Shown piece after piece: positions 54,265-63,432 of a DNA stretch of 64,000 bases. This DNA comes from Ferruginibacter sp. (GTDB lineage Bacteria; Bacteroidota; Bacteroidia; Chitinophagales; Chitinophagaceae). Position 1 is the first letter of the stretch. Every line of letters starts with the position of its first letter. Below the pieces are notes generated by a model, which made no database searches, was not told where the DNA came from, and worked only from the letters and a program-made list of their open reading frames with translations. Where the stretch lies: the NCBI GenBank assembly GCA_025362235.1, contig JANYGZ010000008.1:1-64000 (forward strand), read 5' to 3'. Both the position numbers and the translations under genes were made by a program.

Positions 54265-55290
54265 ATGGGTCTCTTTAATTTTTTCACTCAGGAAATTGCC
54301 ATGGATTTGGGCACCGCAAATACCCTGATAATCTTTAACGATGAAGTTGTTGTAAACGAACCTTCTATCGTTGCCCTGGACAGAAACAATCCTAAAAATA
54401 TTTTAGCGGTGGGTAAAAAGGCATTAATGATGCACGAAAAAACCCATGAAAGTATAAGAACAGTCCGTCCTTTGAAAGACGGTGTAATAGCCGATTTTAA
54501 TGCGGCCGAATTGATGATTAGGGAAATGATCAAAATGATCTATCCCAAAAAACCTTTATTTGCCCCAAGCTGGCGCATGATGATTTGCATACCCAGCAGT
54601 ATTACCGAAGTAGAAAAACGTGCCGTAAGGGATAGTGCAGAACAGGCAGGTGCCAAAGAAGTATATCTTTTACATGAACCAATGGCGGCAGCTTTGGGTA
54701 TTGGTATTGATGTAGAAGAACCCGTAGGCAATATGATTATTGATATTGGTGGTGGTACTACCGGTATTACAGTAATTGCTTTGGCAGGTATCGTATGCGA
54801 CCAGAGTATCCGTATTGCCGGTGATGAATTTACTGCCGATATTATGGAAGCACTTCGCCGTTACCATAGTTTACTTATTGGCGAACGTACTGCCGAACAA
54901 ATTAAAATCCAGGTGGGTGCTGCAATGAAAGATCTTGAAAACCCGCCAGACGATATTCCTGTTAATGGCCGCGACCTTGTAACCGGCATTCCTAAACAGG
55001 TAATGGTAAGTTTTCAGGAAGTAGCAGAAGCACTGGATAAAAGTATTTTCAAAATAGAAGAAGCTATCTTAAAGGCGTTGGAAACTACACCACCCGAACT
55101 TGCTGCAGATATTTATCGCCGTGGCTTATACCTTACCGGCGGTGGTGCTTTGCTAAGAGGGTTGGATAAACGTATAGCTGCAAAAATAAAATTACCTGTA
55201 CATGTTGCTGATGATCCGCTTAAGAGTGTGGTTAGAGGAACGGGTATTGCTCTAAAAAATTACGACAGGTATCCATTTGTAATGCGCTAA
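54265..55290 (+). CDS. mreB: Rod shape-determining protein MreB
   Basis: A 341-residue actin-like filament protein on the inner face of the membrane that positions the elongation machinery. The ATPase motifs of the actin fold are visible: AMDLGTANTLI (phosphate 1) near residue 12, DIGGGTTGITVIA (phosphate 2) around 160 and LTGGGALLRGLDKR (adenosine) near 290. N-terminal LFNFFTQE is an amphipathic membrane-binding segment. First gene of a five-gene elongasome operon. Length and start are normal. Confidence 0.97.
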   Translation: MGLFNFFTQEIAMDLGTANTLIIFNDEVVVNEPSIVALDRNNPKNILAVGKKALMMHEKTHESIRTVRPLKDGVIADFNAAELMIREMIKMIYPKKPLFAPSWRMMICIPSSITEVEKRAVRDSAEQAGAKEVYLLHEPMAAALGIGIDVEEPVGNMIIDIGGGTTGITVIALAGIVCDQSIRIAGDEFTADIMEALRRYHSLLIGERTAEQIKIQVGAAMKDLENPPDDIPVNGRDLVTGIPKQVMVSFQEVAEALDKSIFKIEEAILKALETTPPELAADIYRRGLYLTGGGALLRGLDKRIAAKIKLPVHVADDPLKSVVRGTGIALKNYDRYPFVMR

Positions 55291-55399
55291 AATTCAATAT
55301 CAGGCTTACTATCCAGTAACCATAAGTGTTTTAAGTTCTTAAGTTATGAAAACTGTGCTACATTTCATACACTCAAATAGCTCTCCAGTAGAGAGATTT

Positions 55400-55405
55400 G
55401 GAGGA
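55400..55405 (+). promoter_or_regulatory. Shine-Dalgarno site of mreC
   Basis: GGAGGA stands seven bases before ATG 55413. A full anti-16S match is unusual in this window and decides the mreC start in favour of ATG 55413 over the in-frame TTG 55398. Confidence 0.6.
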
Positions 55406-55412
55406 ATACTCT

Positions 55413-56276
55413 ATGGGTAATATCTTTCTCTTCATACGCAGGTATTTTAATTTAATTGTCTTCCTGCTTTTGCAATGGTTGAGCATTTATTTAATTGTGC
55501 ATTATAACCGTTACCACAATGCGGTGGCTTCTGGGTACATGAACGAAATTACCGGGAGGGTAAATCAGCAATACGCCAAAGTAGATGATTTTCTGGCACT
55601 CAAAAAGAAAAACCAGGAACTTCAGCGTCAGAACGAACGGCTGCTGAATTTAATGAAACAAAACTTCGAGGTGCCTGATACAACTACAAAAATTGTAACT
55701 GATTCTATACCTTACGATACGTTGGGTAACCATCGTAAGTGGATATACCAGGCGGCTAAAGTAGTTTCCAACTCCGTATCTACACAAAATAATTTCGTGG
55801 TTTTAGGAAGGGGGGCAGCACAGCAATTAAAAAAAGATGAAGGTGTTATAGATGCCAATAACGGTGTGGTGGGCATTGTAACAGATGTGAGTGAAAATTA
55901 TGCGGTAGTAATGAGCCTGCTGCACAAAGACAGCAAAATTAATGCCTTGCTAAAAAATGATCCGCTTGGTGGCGGTACTATTATATGGGATGGCAAAGAG
56001 CCTAATTATCTTTCTATGATCAATGTAAGGAAAAGTGTAAAAGTGGCGAAGGGAGATACCGTTTTTACAAGCGGCATTACCACTACTTTTCCTTATGGTT
56101 TAATGGTTGGTACAGTAGACAAGGTAGAACCCGATAAAAGCACCAATAACTACATCATTACAATTAAATCAACCGCTAACTTTTATAATCTTCAATACGT
56201 GTATGCTATTGATAATTATCAAAGGGAAGAAATTAATAAATTAATAGAAAAAGCAAAAAGCAAAATCAACAATTAA
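55413..56276 (+). CDS. mreC: Rod shape-determining protein MreC
   Basis: A 287-residue bitopic protein: one membrane helix (about residues 13-33), a coiled-coil stretch (50-85, QLQR/ELQR-type heptads such as KKKNQELQRQNERLLNLMKQ) and two periplasmic beta-barrel domains with NFVVLGRGAAQQLKKDEGVID, then LGGGTIIWDGKEPNYLSMINV. MreC bridges MreB to PBP2 in the periplasm. The 15-residue upstream extension to TTG 55398 is not needed because a Shine-Dalgarno sequence precedes ATG 55413. Confidence 0.94.
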   Translation: MGNIFLFIRRYFNLIVFLLLQWLSIYLIVHYNRYHNAVASGYMNEITGRVNQQYAKVDDFLALKKKNQELQRQNERLLNLMKQNFEVPDTTTKIVTDSIPYDTLGNHRKWIYQAAKVVSNSVSTQNNFVVLGRGAAQQLKKDEGVIDANNGVVGIVTDVSENYAVVMSLLHKDSKINALLKNDPLGGGTIIWDGKEPNYLSMINVRKSVKVAKGDTVFTSGITTTFPYGLMVGTVDKVEPDKSTNNYIITIKSTANFYNLQYVYAIDNYQREEINKLIEKAKSKINN

Positions 56277-56296
56277 TTGCACTGCACAAAGTAACA

Positions 56297-56830
56297 ATGA
56301 GTACCCTGGTAAAAAATATTATACGTTTTATATTACTGATATTGGTTCAGTTTTTTGTATTGGACAAAGTGCATCTCAACTATATGATTACGCCCTATAT
56401 TTATATTTTATTTATTTTATGGATGCCATTTAAATTTAGCCGCATTTTACAAATGATACTGGCATTTTTATTGGGCTTTGTGTTGGATAGCTTTCACCAT
56501 AACCCTGGTTTTCATGCAGCTGCCTGCGTATTAATTGCCTATGTTCGCCCTTTTTTAATAAATATACTCGTACCTCACGAAGGAGCAGAAAGCAATTATG
56601 AAGAACCTTCTTTAAAAAGCCTTGGTGGTTTTATGCCTTACCTTGTATATGCAGGCGTATTAACCCTTTTGCATAATAGCTGGTTGTTTATGCTGGAAGC
56701 ACTTCAGTTTGGAGGCGTATGGGAGTTTATTGTAAAAACAATGTTTTCGACATTAATAAGTGTAGTACTTATTATTATAACAGAATTATTGTTTTCAAGG
56801 AAACAGCAATTTAGAACTAACACGGTGTAA
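56297..56830 (+). CDS. mreD: Rod shape-determining protein MreD
   Basis: A 177-residue inner-membrane protein with five to six hydrophobic segments, starting IRFILLILVQFFVLDKV. The conserved ILFILWMPFKFSRILQMILAFLLGF and the DSFHHNPGFHAAACVLIAY segments are typical of Bacteroidota MreD. It lies 20 bases after mreC and 158 bases before mrdA in the same direction. MreD is a scaffold of the elongasome with no enzyme activity. Confidence 0.9.
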   Translation: MSTLVKNIIRFILLILVQFFVLDKVHLNYMITPYIYILFILWMPFKFSRILQMILAFLLGFVLDSFHHNPGFHAAACVLIAYVRPFLINILVPHEGAESNYEEPSLKSLGGFMPYLVYAGVLTLLHNSWLFMLEALQFGGVWEFIVKTMFSTLISVVLIIITELLFSRKQQFRTNTV

Positions 56831-56988
56831 GGTTTCTTTTTTTTAAGGAAAAATAATTGCTGTATTCCTTATAATTTCTATTCCTGATAGCGTAAAACGG
56901 CTCAACTTTAGGTAGTAATATTTAAAGCAAAAAGATACCTGATAATTGGGTATTTAAAAAAGTAAGCATTCTTAAAATAATATAAAAA

Positions 56989-59130
56989 TTGTCTGTCTTT
57001 AACCAGTCCCGTAAAAATGTTGTAAGATTAATCTTTGCCATAATGTTCATTGTTATCATTGCAAGGCTCTTCACATTGCAGGTAATTTCCTCCAAGTATA
57101 AAATAATGGCTGACGACCAGGGTAAATTCAGAAAGGTAATTTATCCTGATAGAGGTATTATATACGATCGTAAGAATAAGGCCATTTTGCAAAACATGAC
57201 CATCTATGATTTGATGCTTGCGCCCAATAAATTAAAAGGTATAGATACGGCTGCATTATGTAAAATACTGGATATTGATGAAGCTCAGTTTAGTAAACGT
57301 GTGGTGGATTTGATAATAAAAAATGGAAGAACCAGGCCGGCAGTATTTGAACCATTATTGAGCGATGCTAAAATGGCGATGCTAAACGAAGTAATGTACA
57401 AATTTTCACCCGCTTTTTATTTGCAGGAAAGATCTGTACGAAGCTATCCTTACGACGCAGCTGCAAATGTATTAGGTTATACTGCCGAAATAGATACCAG
57501 TTTTTTAAAAAAGCATAAAGACGAAGGCTATGTTTCCGGCGATTATGCAGGCTATACAGGTCTTGAACGTAGTTATGAAAAAGTGTTGATGGGAGAAAGA
57601 GGAATTGAGTACTGGAAAAGAGATAATAAAAACCGTCTTACAGAAAAATTGGAAAATGGTAAATATGATACAGCAGCCATAGCAGGCCAAAACATGCATA
57701 CATCTCTTGATATTGAATTGCAGGAATTAGGGGAAAAACTGATGCAAAATAAATTAGGCGCCATTGTAGCAGTTGATCCAAAAACCGGTGGCATATTGGC
57801 CATGGTAAGTGCACCTACTTATAAACCTAAGTTTTTGTCGGGCAGCGAAAGAAGAAAACATTTTTCTGAACTTTTTTTAAATCCTGCATTGCCCTTATTG
57901 AACAGAACGGTGAGCGCTACCTATTCTCCCGGTTCTACGTTTAAAACATTGCAGGCATTGGTTGGGCTGCATGAAGGGGTAATAAATACAAAATTCAAGG
58001 TTACCTGTACTGGTGCTTTTTATGGTTGTGGTTATAGCCATCCACAAAAATGCCTTGATAGGGGAACTTTCGATTTACGAAATGCAATAACCGTTTCTGA
58101 TAACACTTACTTTGCTACTGTAATGCAAAAGGTTATTGATAATCCAAAGTATCCCAATATTGATAGCAGCTTATCTGCCTGGGATAGATACATGTATGCT
58201 TTTGGGCTGGGACATAAATTAGGAATAGATATCCCCTCTGAAAAAAGAGGCTTAATACCAACACCTGCTTATTTCAACAACCCTAAAATTTACGGGCCGG
58301 GCAGATGGAATTATTGCAATTTCCGTTCGGTTAGTATTGGGCAGGGAGAAGTAAGTGTTACACCACTACAGGTAGCTAATGAGATGGCTTATCTTGCTAA
58401 TAAAGGCTGGTATGTTACACCACATGTAGTTGATTCAATTGAAGGAGGAGATAAATATGGCGTGTTGGATATATATAAAAAGCAACATAGTACTATAGAT
58501 ATTCCGGATAGTATTTTTGAAGCAGTTCACGATGGTATGGAAGGCGTGGTAGATAGGGGAACGGGCCAAAGAGCTAAAATTCCGGGTATTGTTTTTTGTG
58601 GTAAAACAGGCACTGTAGAAAATTATATAGGGCTTGAGAAACAAAAGAACCATTCTTTTTTTGCGGCGTTTGCACCAAGAGAAAATGCTAAAATTGCTAT
58701 CATGTGTGTAGTAGAAAATTCGGGCCAGGGGGCATGGTTTGCTGCCCCAATTGTAAGCTTAATGATAGAAAAATATTTAAAAGATTCTATTACAGATAAA
58801 AGCAGGTTGGAGTTAATTGAAAAAATGGCAAATACTAATTTGATACCTGACAGGATTTATGCAGCAATAAGACAACAGGATTCAGTGAGGCGTTCTAAAG
58901 ATACTTCTTATCTTGTTTCAAAAAAAGATGTCAATACAATTAAAGATTCAATTGGTTTAGAGCAGGATGAGGAAACAGATATTTTGGATAAAATAAAAAA
59001 AGATAAGGATACAACAACATCAAAAAAGGAACTGCCAAAAAAAGACAGCAACAATACCGTACCTGCGCCTGAAGCGCTTTTACCCGGCGAAAATAAAAAA
59101 CCGGAACCCAAGGACACGGTGAAAAAATAA
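56989..59130 (+). CDS. mrdA: Penicillin-binding protein 2 (elongasome transpeptidase)
   Basis: A 713-residue class B penicillin-binding protein. One membrane helix (about 10-27) precedes the pedestal domain and the transpeptidase domain, with SxxK Ser316-Lys319 (STFK), SxN at Ser370 (SDN) and KTG at Lys539, so the active site is complete and crosslinks peptidoglycan during side-wall growth. The start is TTG 56989 (MSVFNQSRKNVVRLIF), since no suitable ATG exists. The last 70 residues form an Asp/Lys/Pro-rich charged tail (KKELPKKDSNNTVP and similar) of unknown role, typical for Bacteroidota PBP2. rodA follows 15 bases later. Confidence 0.95.
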   Translation: MSVFNQSRKNVVRLIFAIMFIVIIARLFTLQVISSKYKIMADDQGKFRKVIYPDRGIIYDRKNKAILQNMTIYDLMLAPNKLKGIDTAALCKILDIDEAQFSKRVVDLIIKNGRTRPAVFEPLLSDAKMAMLNEVMYKFSPAFYLQERSVRSYPYDAAANVLGYTAEIDTSFLKKHKDEGYVSGDYAGYTGLERSYEKVLMGERGIEYWKRDNKNRLTEKLENGKYDTAAIAGQNMHTSLDIELQELGEKLMQNKLGAIVAVDPKTGGILAMVSAPTYKPKFLSGSERRKHFSELFLNPALPLLNRTVSATYSPGSTFKTLQALVGLHEGVINTKFKVTCTGAFYGCGYSHPQKCLDRGTFDLRNAITVSDNTYFATVMQKVIDNPKYPNIDSSLSAWDRYMYAFGLGHKLGIDIPSEKRGLIPTPAYFNNPKIYGPGRWNYCNFRSVSIGQGEVSVTPLQVANEMAYLANKGWYVTPHVVDSIEGGDKYGVLDIYKKQHSTIDIPDSIFEAVHDGMEGVVDRGTGQRAKIPGIVFCGKTGTVENYIGLEKQKNHSFFAAFAPRENAKIAIMCVVENSGQGAWFAAPIVSLMIEKYLKDSITDKSRLELIEKMANTNLIPDRIYAAIRQQDSVRRSKDTSYLVSKKDVNTIKDSIGLEQDEETDILDKIKKDKDTTTSKKELPKKDSNNTVPAPEALLPGENKKPEPKDTVKK

Positions 59131-59145
59131 AACCTTATTTAAAAA

Positions 59146-60498
59146 ATGTATCAAAAAAACCCGGAAATAGGAAAAGGAGTTGACTGGATAATGATATGGC
59201 TATACTTTATATTGGTAGCCATTGGGTTGTTATGCATTTTTTCAGTAGAGTATAGAAATGGAGATGGTGTACTGCAAAGTTTTTTAGGGTTCAAAAAAAA
59301 TTACAGCAAGCAAATGTTTTATTTCATGGCCTGTATTGTACTGGCGATTTTTATTTTATTAACCGATAGTAAATTATTTACTGCCACAGCAAACCTTTCC
59401 TACCTGGCGGGAATTTTACTGGTGCTGGCAACCTTTGTAGTTGGTAGAGAAATTAAGGGCTCTAAAAGCTGGATACCGCTTGGCTTTATGAATTTGCAGC
59501 CGGTTGAAATGTGTAAGATATTTACCTCGCTTGCATTGGCAAAATATTTGTCGATGCCCGAAACAAATTTTAGTAAACCAAAATCGCAACTGGTTGCTGC
59601 TGTTATTGCTTTTACACCAGCTGCGTTATCAATTTTACAAGGTGAAACCGGTCTGGCACTCGTATATTTTTCTTTTCTAATCCCTATGTATAGAGAAGGC
59701 CTTCCTCCCGGATATTTAATATTTGGTGCGGCAATGGCTTTGTTATTGGTAGCATCGCTTTTACTGTCTACAAAAACATTGCTGATAGCATTTACCATAC
59801 TGGGTGTTATTATACTTTTTGCAAACCGAAAGCAAATACGACGCAATAACCGTTTATTGATTATTGTAATAAGCAGCTGGGCTTTCTGCATTTTGTTTGT
59901 TGGTATAGTTGTGCCCTTTACATTTAAACATGTTTTTAAAAAATACCAGGCAGACAGAATTTTTAGTATGGTAGGTGTTGACAATCCGTTTACAGATAAA
60001 AATGCAATAGACATCACTAACAGCGCAGACGAAAAAGCCAAACAGAAAAAAAACGATCAACAAAACTATAATGTAAAGCAATCTAAAATTGCCATTGGTT
60101 CAGGAGGTTTATTGGGTAAAGGGTTTTTAAAAGGTACCCAAACACAGGGCGATTTTGTACCGGAGCAGCATACCGATTTTATATTTACTTCTGTTGGAGA
60201 AAATTTTGGTTTTTTGGGCAGCACCTTTCTAATGTTAGTGTACCTGAGTTTAATTTTACGGATTGTATTTATTGCTGAGAGGCAACGAAGTACTTTCAGC
60301 AGGGTATATGCCTATTGTGTGGCCAGCATTTTCTTTTTTCATGTAGCAGTAAATATTTCTGTTACCATTGGCCTTGCACCAGTAATTGGTATTACATTAC
60401 CATTAATGAGTTACGGAGGATCTTCTTTGCTCACTTTTACGGTTCTACTTTTTATATTAATTAAGCTTGATTCAGACAGGCAGATGGTTTTAAGGTAA
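59146..60498 (+). CDS. rodA: Rod shape-determining glycosyltransferase RodA
   Basis: A 450-residue SEDS protein with about ten helices that polymerises lipid II together with PBP2. Conserved features are VVGREIKGSKSWIPLGFMNLQPVE around residue 100, the ILQGETGLALVYF segment with the family Asp replaced by Glu in this position, PEQHTDFIFTSVGENFGFLGS near 342 and LPLMSYGGSSLLTF close to the end. A hydrophilic loop around 285-315 is longer than in E. coli. It closes the operon: mreB, mreC, mreD, mrdA, rodA. Confidence 0.94.
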   Translation: MYQKNPEIGKGVDWIMIWLYFILVAIGLLCIFSVEYRNGDGVLQSFLGFKKNYSKQMFYFMACIVLAIFILLTDSKLFTATANLSYLAGILLVLATFVVGREIKGSKSWIPLGFMNLQPVEMCKIFTSLALAKYLSMPETNFSKPKSQLVAAVIAFTPAALSILQGETGLALVYFSFLIPMYREGLPPGYLIFGAAMALLLVASLLLSTKTLLIAFTILGVIILFANRKQIRRNNRLLIIVISSWAFCILFVGIVVPFTFKHVFKKYQADRIFSMVGVDNPFTDKNAIDITNSADEKAKQKKNDQQNYNVKQSKIAIGSGGLLGKGFLKGTQTQGDFVPEQHTDFIFTSVGENFGFLGSTFLMLVYLSLILRIVFIAERQRSTFSRVYAYCVASIFFFHVAVNISVTIGLAPVIGITLPLMSYGGSSLLTFTVLLFILIKLDSDRQMVLR

Positions 60499-60614
60499 AT
60501 ACCCCAGGAGCTTTTGAACTTTTAATTGTATAGCTTCTTTCAATTAATTTTGCTGTGAAACTTATTGATAACAAATGCTCCCTATTCAAGCGAGTTTAAA
60601 GTTCTCCTTCGGGG

Positions 60615-61376
60615 ATGAGAGCAAAGCGTATGAAAATAATTGCATTAAGCGAAGGGGTTTTCACAATAGATAAAACCAAAAATTTTATTCCTTTTAATAA
60701 AGAAAAGGATGATCTGCAACAAAGAGCTATAGGTAGTTTGTTGGTAGAAGTACAGCCATTTTGTATTGTTACCAATAAAGATATTATTGTAATTGATACC
60801 GGGTTAGGATTTAGTACAGAAAACGGAAGTTTACAAATACATCAAAATTTAGCAAATAATGGCATTAATCCATTAGATGTAACAAAGGTTTTGTTAAGCC
60901 ATTTGCATAAAGATCATTCAGGAGGAATTAGTATAAAAGATAATCAGCTTAATCAGCAATTTTTTAGTTTTCCCAATGCCACCTATTATGTAAACAAAGA
61001 TGAATTGGCATTTGCCTTAGATAAAGCAAATACATCTTACCATCCCGAAGATTTTATGATTTTGAACAATGCCGATAAAGTGATTCTTACAGAGGGTAAC
61101 GGCATAATTGATGGGTATATCAGTTATGAGGTAACTGGCGCCCATTGCCCCTTTCACCAGGTATTTTGGATTGAAGAAAATGGCGAAAAGATTTTTTTTG
61201 GTGGCGACGTAGCGCCACAATTACAGCAAATTAAAAGCCGCTTTATTGCTAAATACGATTTTGATGGAAAGAAATGTATGGAGCTAAGGCAACAATGGTG
61301 GCAAACAGGCCAACAGCAAAAATGGACCTTTCTTTTTTACCACGATATAAAAACACCTGTGTTTAATTTTGAATGA
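60615..61376 (+). CDS. MBL fold metallo-hydrolase
   Basis: A 253-residue metallo-beta-lactamase fold protein. The metal motif HLHKDH lies at 96-101 with GG after it; GAHCPFHQVFW supplies the next His, GGDVAP the bridging Asp and HDI near the C-terminus the last ligand. The fold also carries IIVIDTGLGF upstream. It resembles the branch of quorum-quenching lactonases and glyoxalase II-like enzymes, but the substrate is unknown. ATG 60615 gives MRAKRMKIIALSEG; ATG 60630 (MKIIALSEG) is an equally natural start. It lies 116 bases after rodA. Confidence 0.88.
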   Translation: MRAKRMKIIALSEGVFTIDKTKNFIPFNKEKDDLQQRAIGSLLVEVQPFCIVTNKDIIVIDTGLGFSTENGSLQIHQNLANNGINPLDVTKVLLSHLHKDHSGGISIKDNQLNQQFFSFPNATYYVNKDELAFALDKANTSYHPEDFMILNNADKVILTEGNGIIDGYISYEVTGAHCPFHQVFWIEENGEKIFFGGDVAPQLQQIKSRFIAKYDFDGKKCMELRQQWWQTGQQQKWTFLFYHDIKTPVFNFE

Positions 61377-61442
61377 TTATTTAAAAAAAAGCACGTATAT
61401 AATTTGAAATTCAATTATAAATATTCTTTGTGTGTTAGCAAA

Positions 61443-61859
61443 TTAATTTGTTTTTGGTAAAGCCATATTAGGCCGGGTTTGTAATTTATTTTGTCTGCGC
61501 ATAGCTTTAAATAACAGTTGATGAAATCTGCCTTCGGCGTTGTACATATTATTAACTCTTTGCGGCCCCAATATTTTTGTAAACTGCTCTTTATAATTTT
61601 TTCTAAGATTTAATATTTTTTCATCCCTGTCTAAAACATCAGGGTTATCCAGCCGTGTTGCTTTTATTTCTTTGGAATATTGATTATACACTGGCCAGAA
61701 TTTTTGAGCCTCATCTGGAGTAAGTTCTAATTCTTTACTTATAAAAGCAACTTTAAGCGCTTCAATATCTTGTTGCTTTTTTACAGAAGCTTGCTCATCC
61801 TGTGCTTTGGCAAAACTGGTAACGATTATTAAAGCCAATATAAAGTATAATTTTTTCAT
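61443..61859 (-). CDS. Exported Spy/CpxP-like small protein
   Basis: A 138-residue exported protein with signal peptide MKKLYFILALIIVTSFAKAQ. The mature part is almost entirely helical, with LELTPDEAQKFWPVYNQYSKEI near residue 45 (the LTPxQ-type helix of the Spy/CpxP family) and many Arg and Lys. Such proteins bind unfolded chains or metals in the periplasm. It is the last gene of an operon with an ECF sigma factor and a repeat-bearing membrane protein, an order common in Bacteroidota stress regulons. Exact role unknown. Confidence 0.8.
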   Translation of the reverse strand: MKKLYFILALIIVTSFAKAQDEQASVKKQQDIEALKVAFISKELELTPDEAQKFWPVYNQYSKEIKATRLDNPDVLDRDEKILNLRKNYKEQFTKILGPQRVNNMYNAEGRFHQLLFKAMRRQNKLQTRPNMALPKTN

Positions 61860-61877
61860 CTCTCTTTTCTTTAATAA

Positions 61878-62774
61878 TTAATTTTGAAACTTGATTTTAT
61901 CAAGATAATTCTCCAAAGTTTTTTCATCCAGTAAATAATCACCCTTTGCAGGAAGATCATTGCCGTCAATGTTGGATGTTAACATGGATATATCTTCGTC
62001 GCTGCCGTTTTTTTCAAGGTAGCTGGTAATATCTTCTTTTGTAAGATTGTTTAATGCTTCAGTAAACTGTTGCTCATTCATCACCTTGCCCTTTTCAATA
62101 GTGGTATCAATTGCAGCAAAACTAACAGCAGGAACCGGGTTTGTAAAAGTGGGCTTTTCAGTGTATTTGTAAACACCTAAAGCCATTGCACCGGTAACAA
62201 TTGCGGCTGCGGCATATCTCAATATAGATTTAAACTTAGGCATGCTCACCAACTTTGCAGGTGTTATACTAACTAAGTGAAAAATATTATCCGGTACTTT
62301 ATTAAAATACCCTTCCGGTATTTCAAAAACATTTACATTCCTGACACTATGCAACAATGGAGAAATTGATTGTATTTCTTCCATTGAAGTATTTGCCTGT
62401 TCTTGATTTATTTTATTTAAAATGTTCGATGACAAGTTTTCAAAATACCCATCGGGTACTTCAAATTGTTTTATACGTTGTACGCTTTGTAATAATGCAG
62501 AAATGGTTGTTGTATCATTCGCTGCAGTATTTATTTGTTGTTCTTTTATTTTATTGATGATGGCTGATGATAAATTTTCAAAATATCCCTCCGGAACATC
62601 TTGAGCTTTTGCGTGGTTAAATATAACATCGTCATTTTTTATACATAGTAAAATAGTTGCACCCAATGTTTCAAAATACCCACCCGGCACAACAAACAAA
62701 TTTGTTTTAGGCAGCTCAGCCAATAGGGGGCTGAGTTGCTGTAATTCATTTAATATGTCGTTGTCAAATTTCAT
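61878..62774 (-). CDS. Probable anti-sigma-like membrane protein with four GYFE motifs
   Basis: A 298-residue protein with one membrane helix at about 182-202 (ILRYAAAAIVTGAMALGVYKY). Before it stand four copies of a motif V/I-P-x-G-Y-F at residues 29-34, 60-65, 106-111 and 152-157, each followed by a short helix such as ENLSSAIINKI; three copies are preceded by an L-S-P-L-L or S-A-L-L stretch, so the unit is about 46 residues. The part after the helix is periplasmic and acidic. In Bacteroidota such proteins next to ECF sigma factors are candidate anti-sigma factors; no ZAS zinc motif is present. The function is inferred. Confidence 0.72.
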   Translation of the reverse strand: MKFDNDILNELQQLSPLLAELPKTNLFVVPGGYFETLGATILLCIKNDDVIFNHAKAQDVPEGYFENLSSAIINKIKEQQINTAANDTTTISALLQSVQRIKQFEVPDGYFENLSSNILNKINQEQANTSMEEIQSISPLLHSVRNVNVFEIPEGYFNKVPDNIFHLVSITPAKLVSMPKFKSILRYAAAAIVTGAMALGVYKYTEKPTFTNPVPAVSFAAIDTTIEKGKVMNEQQFTEALNNLTKEDITSYLEKNGSDEDISMLTSNIDGNDLPAKGDYLLDEKTLENYLDKIKFQN

Positions 62775-62806
62775 TCGTTAATGAGACCATAAAAGGCCTT
62801 AAAAGT

Positions 62807-63361
62807 TTAATGATTTAATATATAATCTTCAATTTTCTTTACTGCATGGTGATAACTCGCTTTTAATGCACCTTCACTGGTTTCAAGTACAACACTCATT
62901 TCATGGTAGGGCATTTCGTCATAATACCTCAGGTTAAAAACCACCCTTTGTTTTTCAGGCAATTGCTGCATTGCCAGTTGAAGTTTCCATTCAATTTTAT
63001 TGCTATCGTAATTTTTTTCTGCTTTTAACTTATTGCTTAACCCGTTTTCTACATCACTAAGTGATACAGAAGCCCTTTTTTTCTGTTGTTCAATATACGA
63101 AAGGCTTTCATTGGTTGCAATGCGGTACAGCCAGGTGTATACCTGGCTGTCTTCCCTAAAATTATCCAGTGCATTCCATACTTTGATAAACATGTTTTGC
63201 AAAACGTCGTTGGCATCCTCGTGATTTACCACCATACGGCGTACATGCCAATACAATTTTTCCTGGTACTTTTTAATAATACCGGTAAATCCTTTCTCTT
63301 TTGAATAAGGATCTTTAAACTGGAGCAATAGCTCCTCGTCGTCTAAATGTTGTTGGTTCAT
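62807..63361 (-). CDS. RNA polymerase ECF-type sigma factor
   Basis: A 184-residue sigma-70 family protein of the extracytoplasmic function group. Region 2 is evident in NHEDANDVLQNMFIKVWNAL and YTWLYRIATNESLSYIEQQK; region 4 in LPEKQRVVFNLRYYDEMPY and EMSVVLETSEGALKASYHHAVKK, a helix-turn-helix. No C-terminal extension. It is first in an operon with the GYFE-repeat protein 32 bases downstream and the Spy-like protein beyond, so it probably directs a stress or nutrient response and controls its own operon. The signal is unknown. Confidence 0.92.
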   Translation of the reverse strand: MNQQHLDDEELLLQFKDPYSKEKGFTGIIKKYQEKLYWHVRRMVVNHEDANDVLQNMFIKVWNALDNFREDSQVYTWLYRIATNESLSYIEQQKKRASVSLSDVENGLSNKLKAEKNYDSNKIEWKLQLAMQQLPEKQRVVFNLRYYDEMPYHEMSVVLETSEGALKASYHHAVKKIEDYILNH

Positions 63362-63432
63362 AATTGTTCAGCAGGTATAAAAATAGAAAAACCAATCATA
63401 TGATTGGTTTTTTATTATAAAGTTTAATCAGC

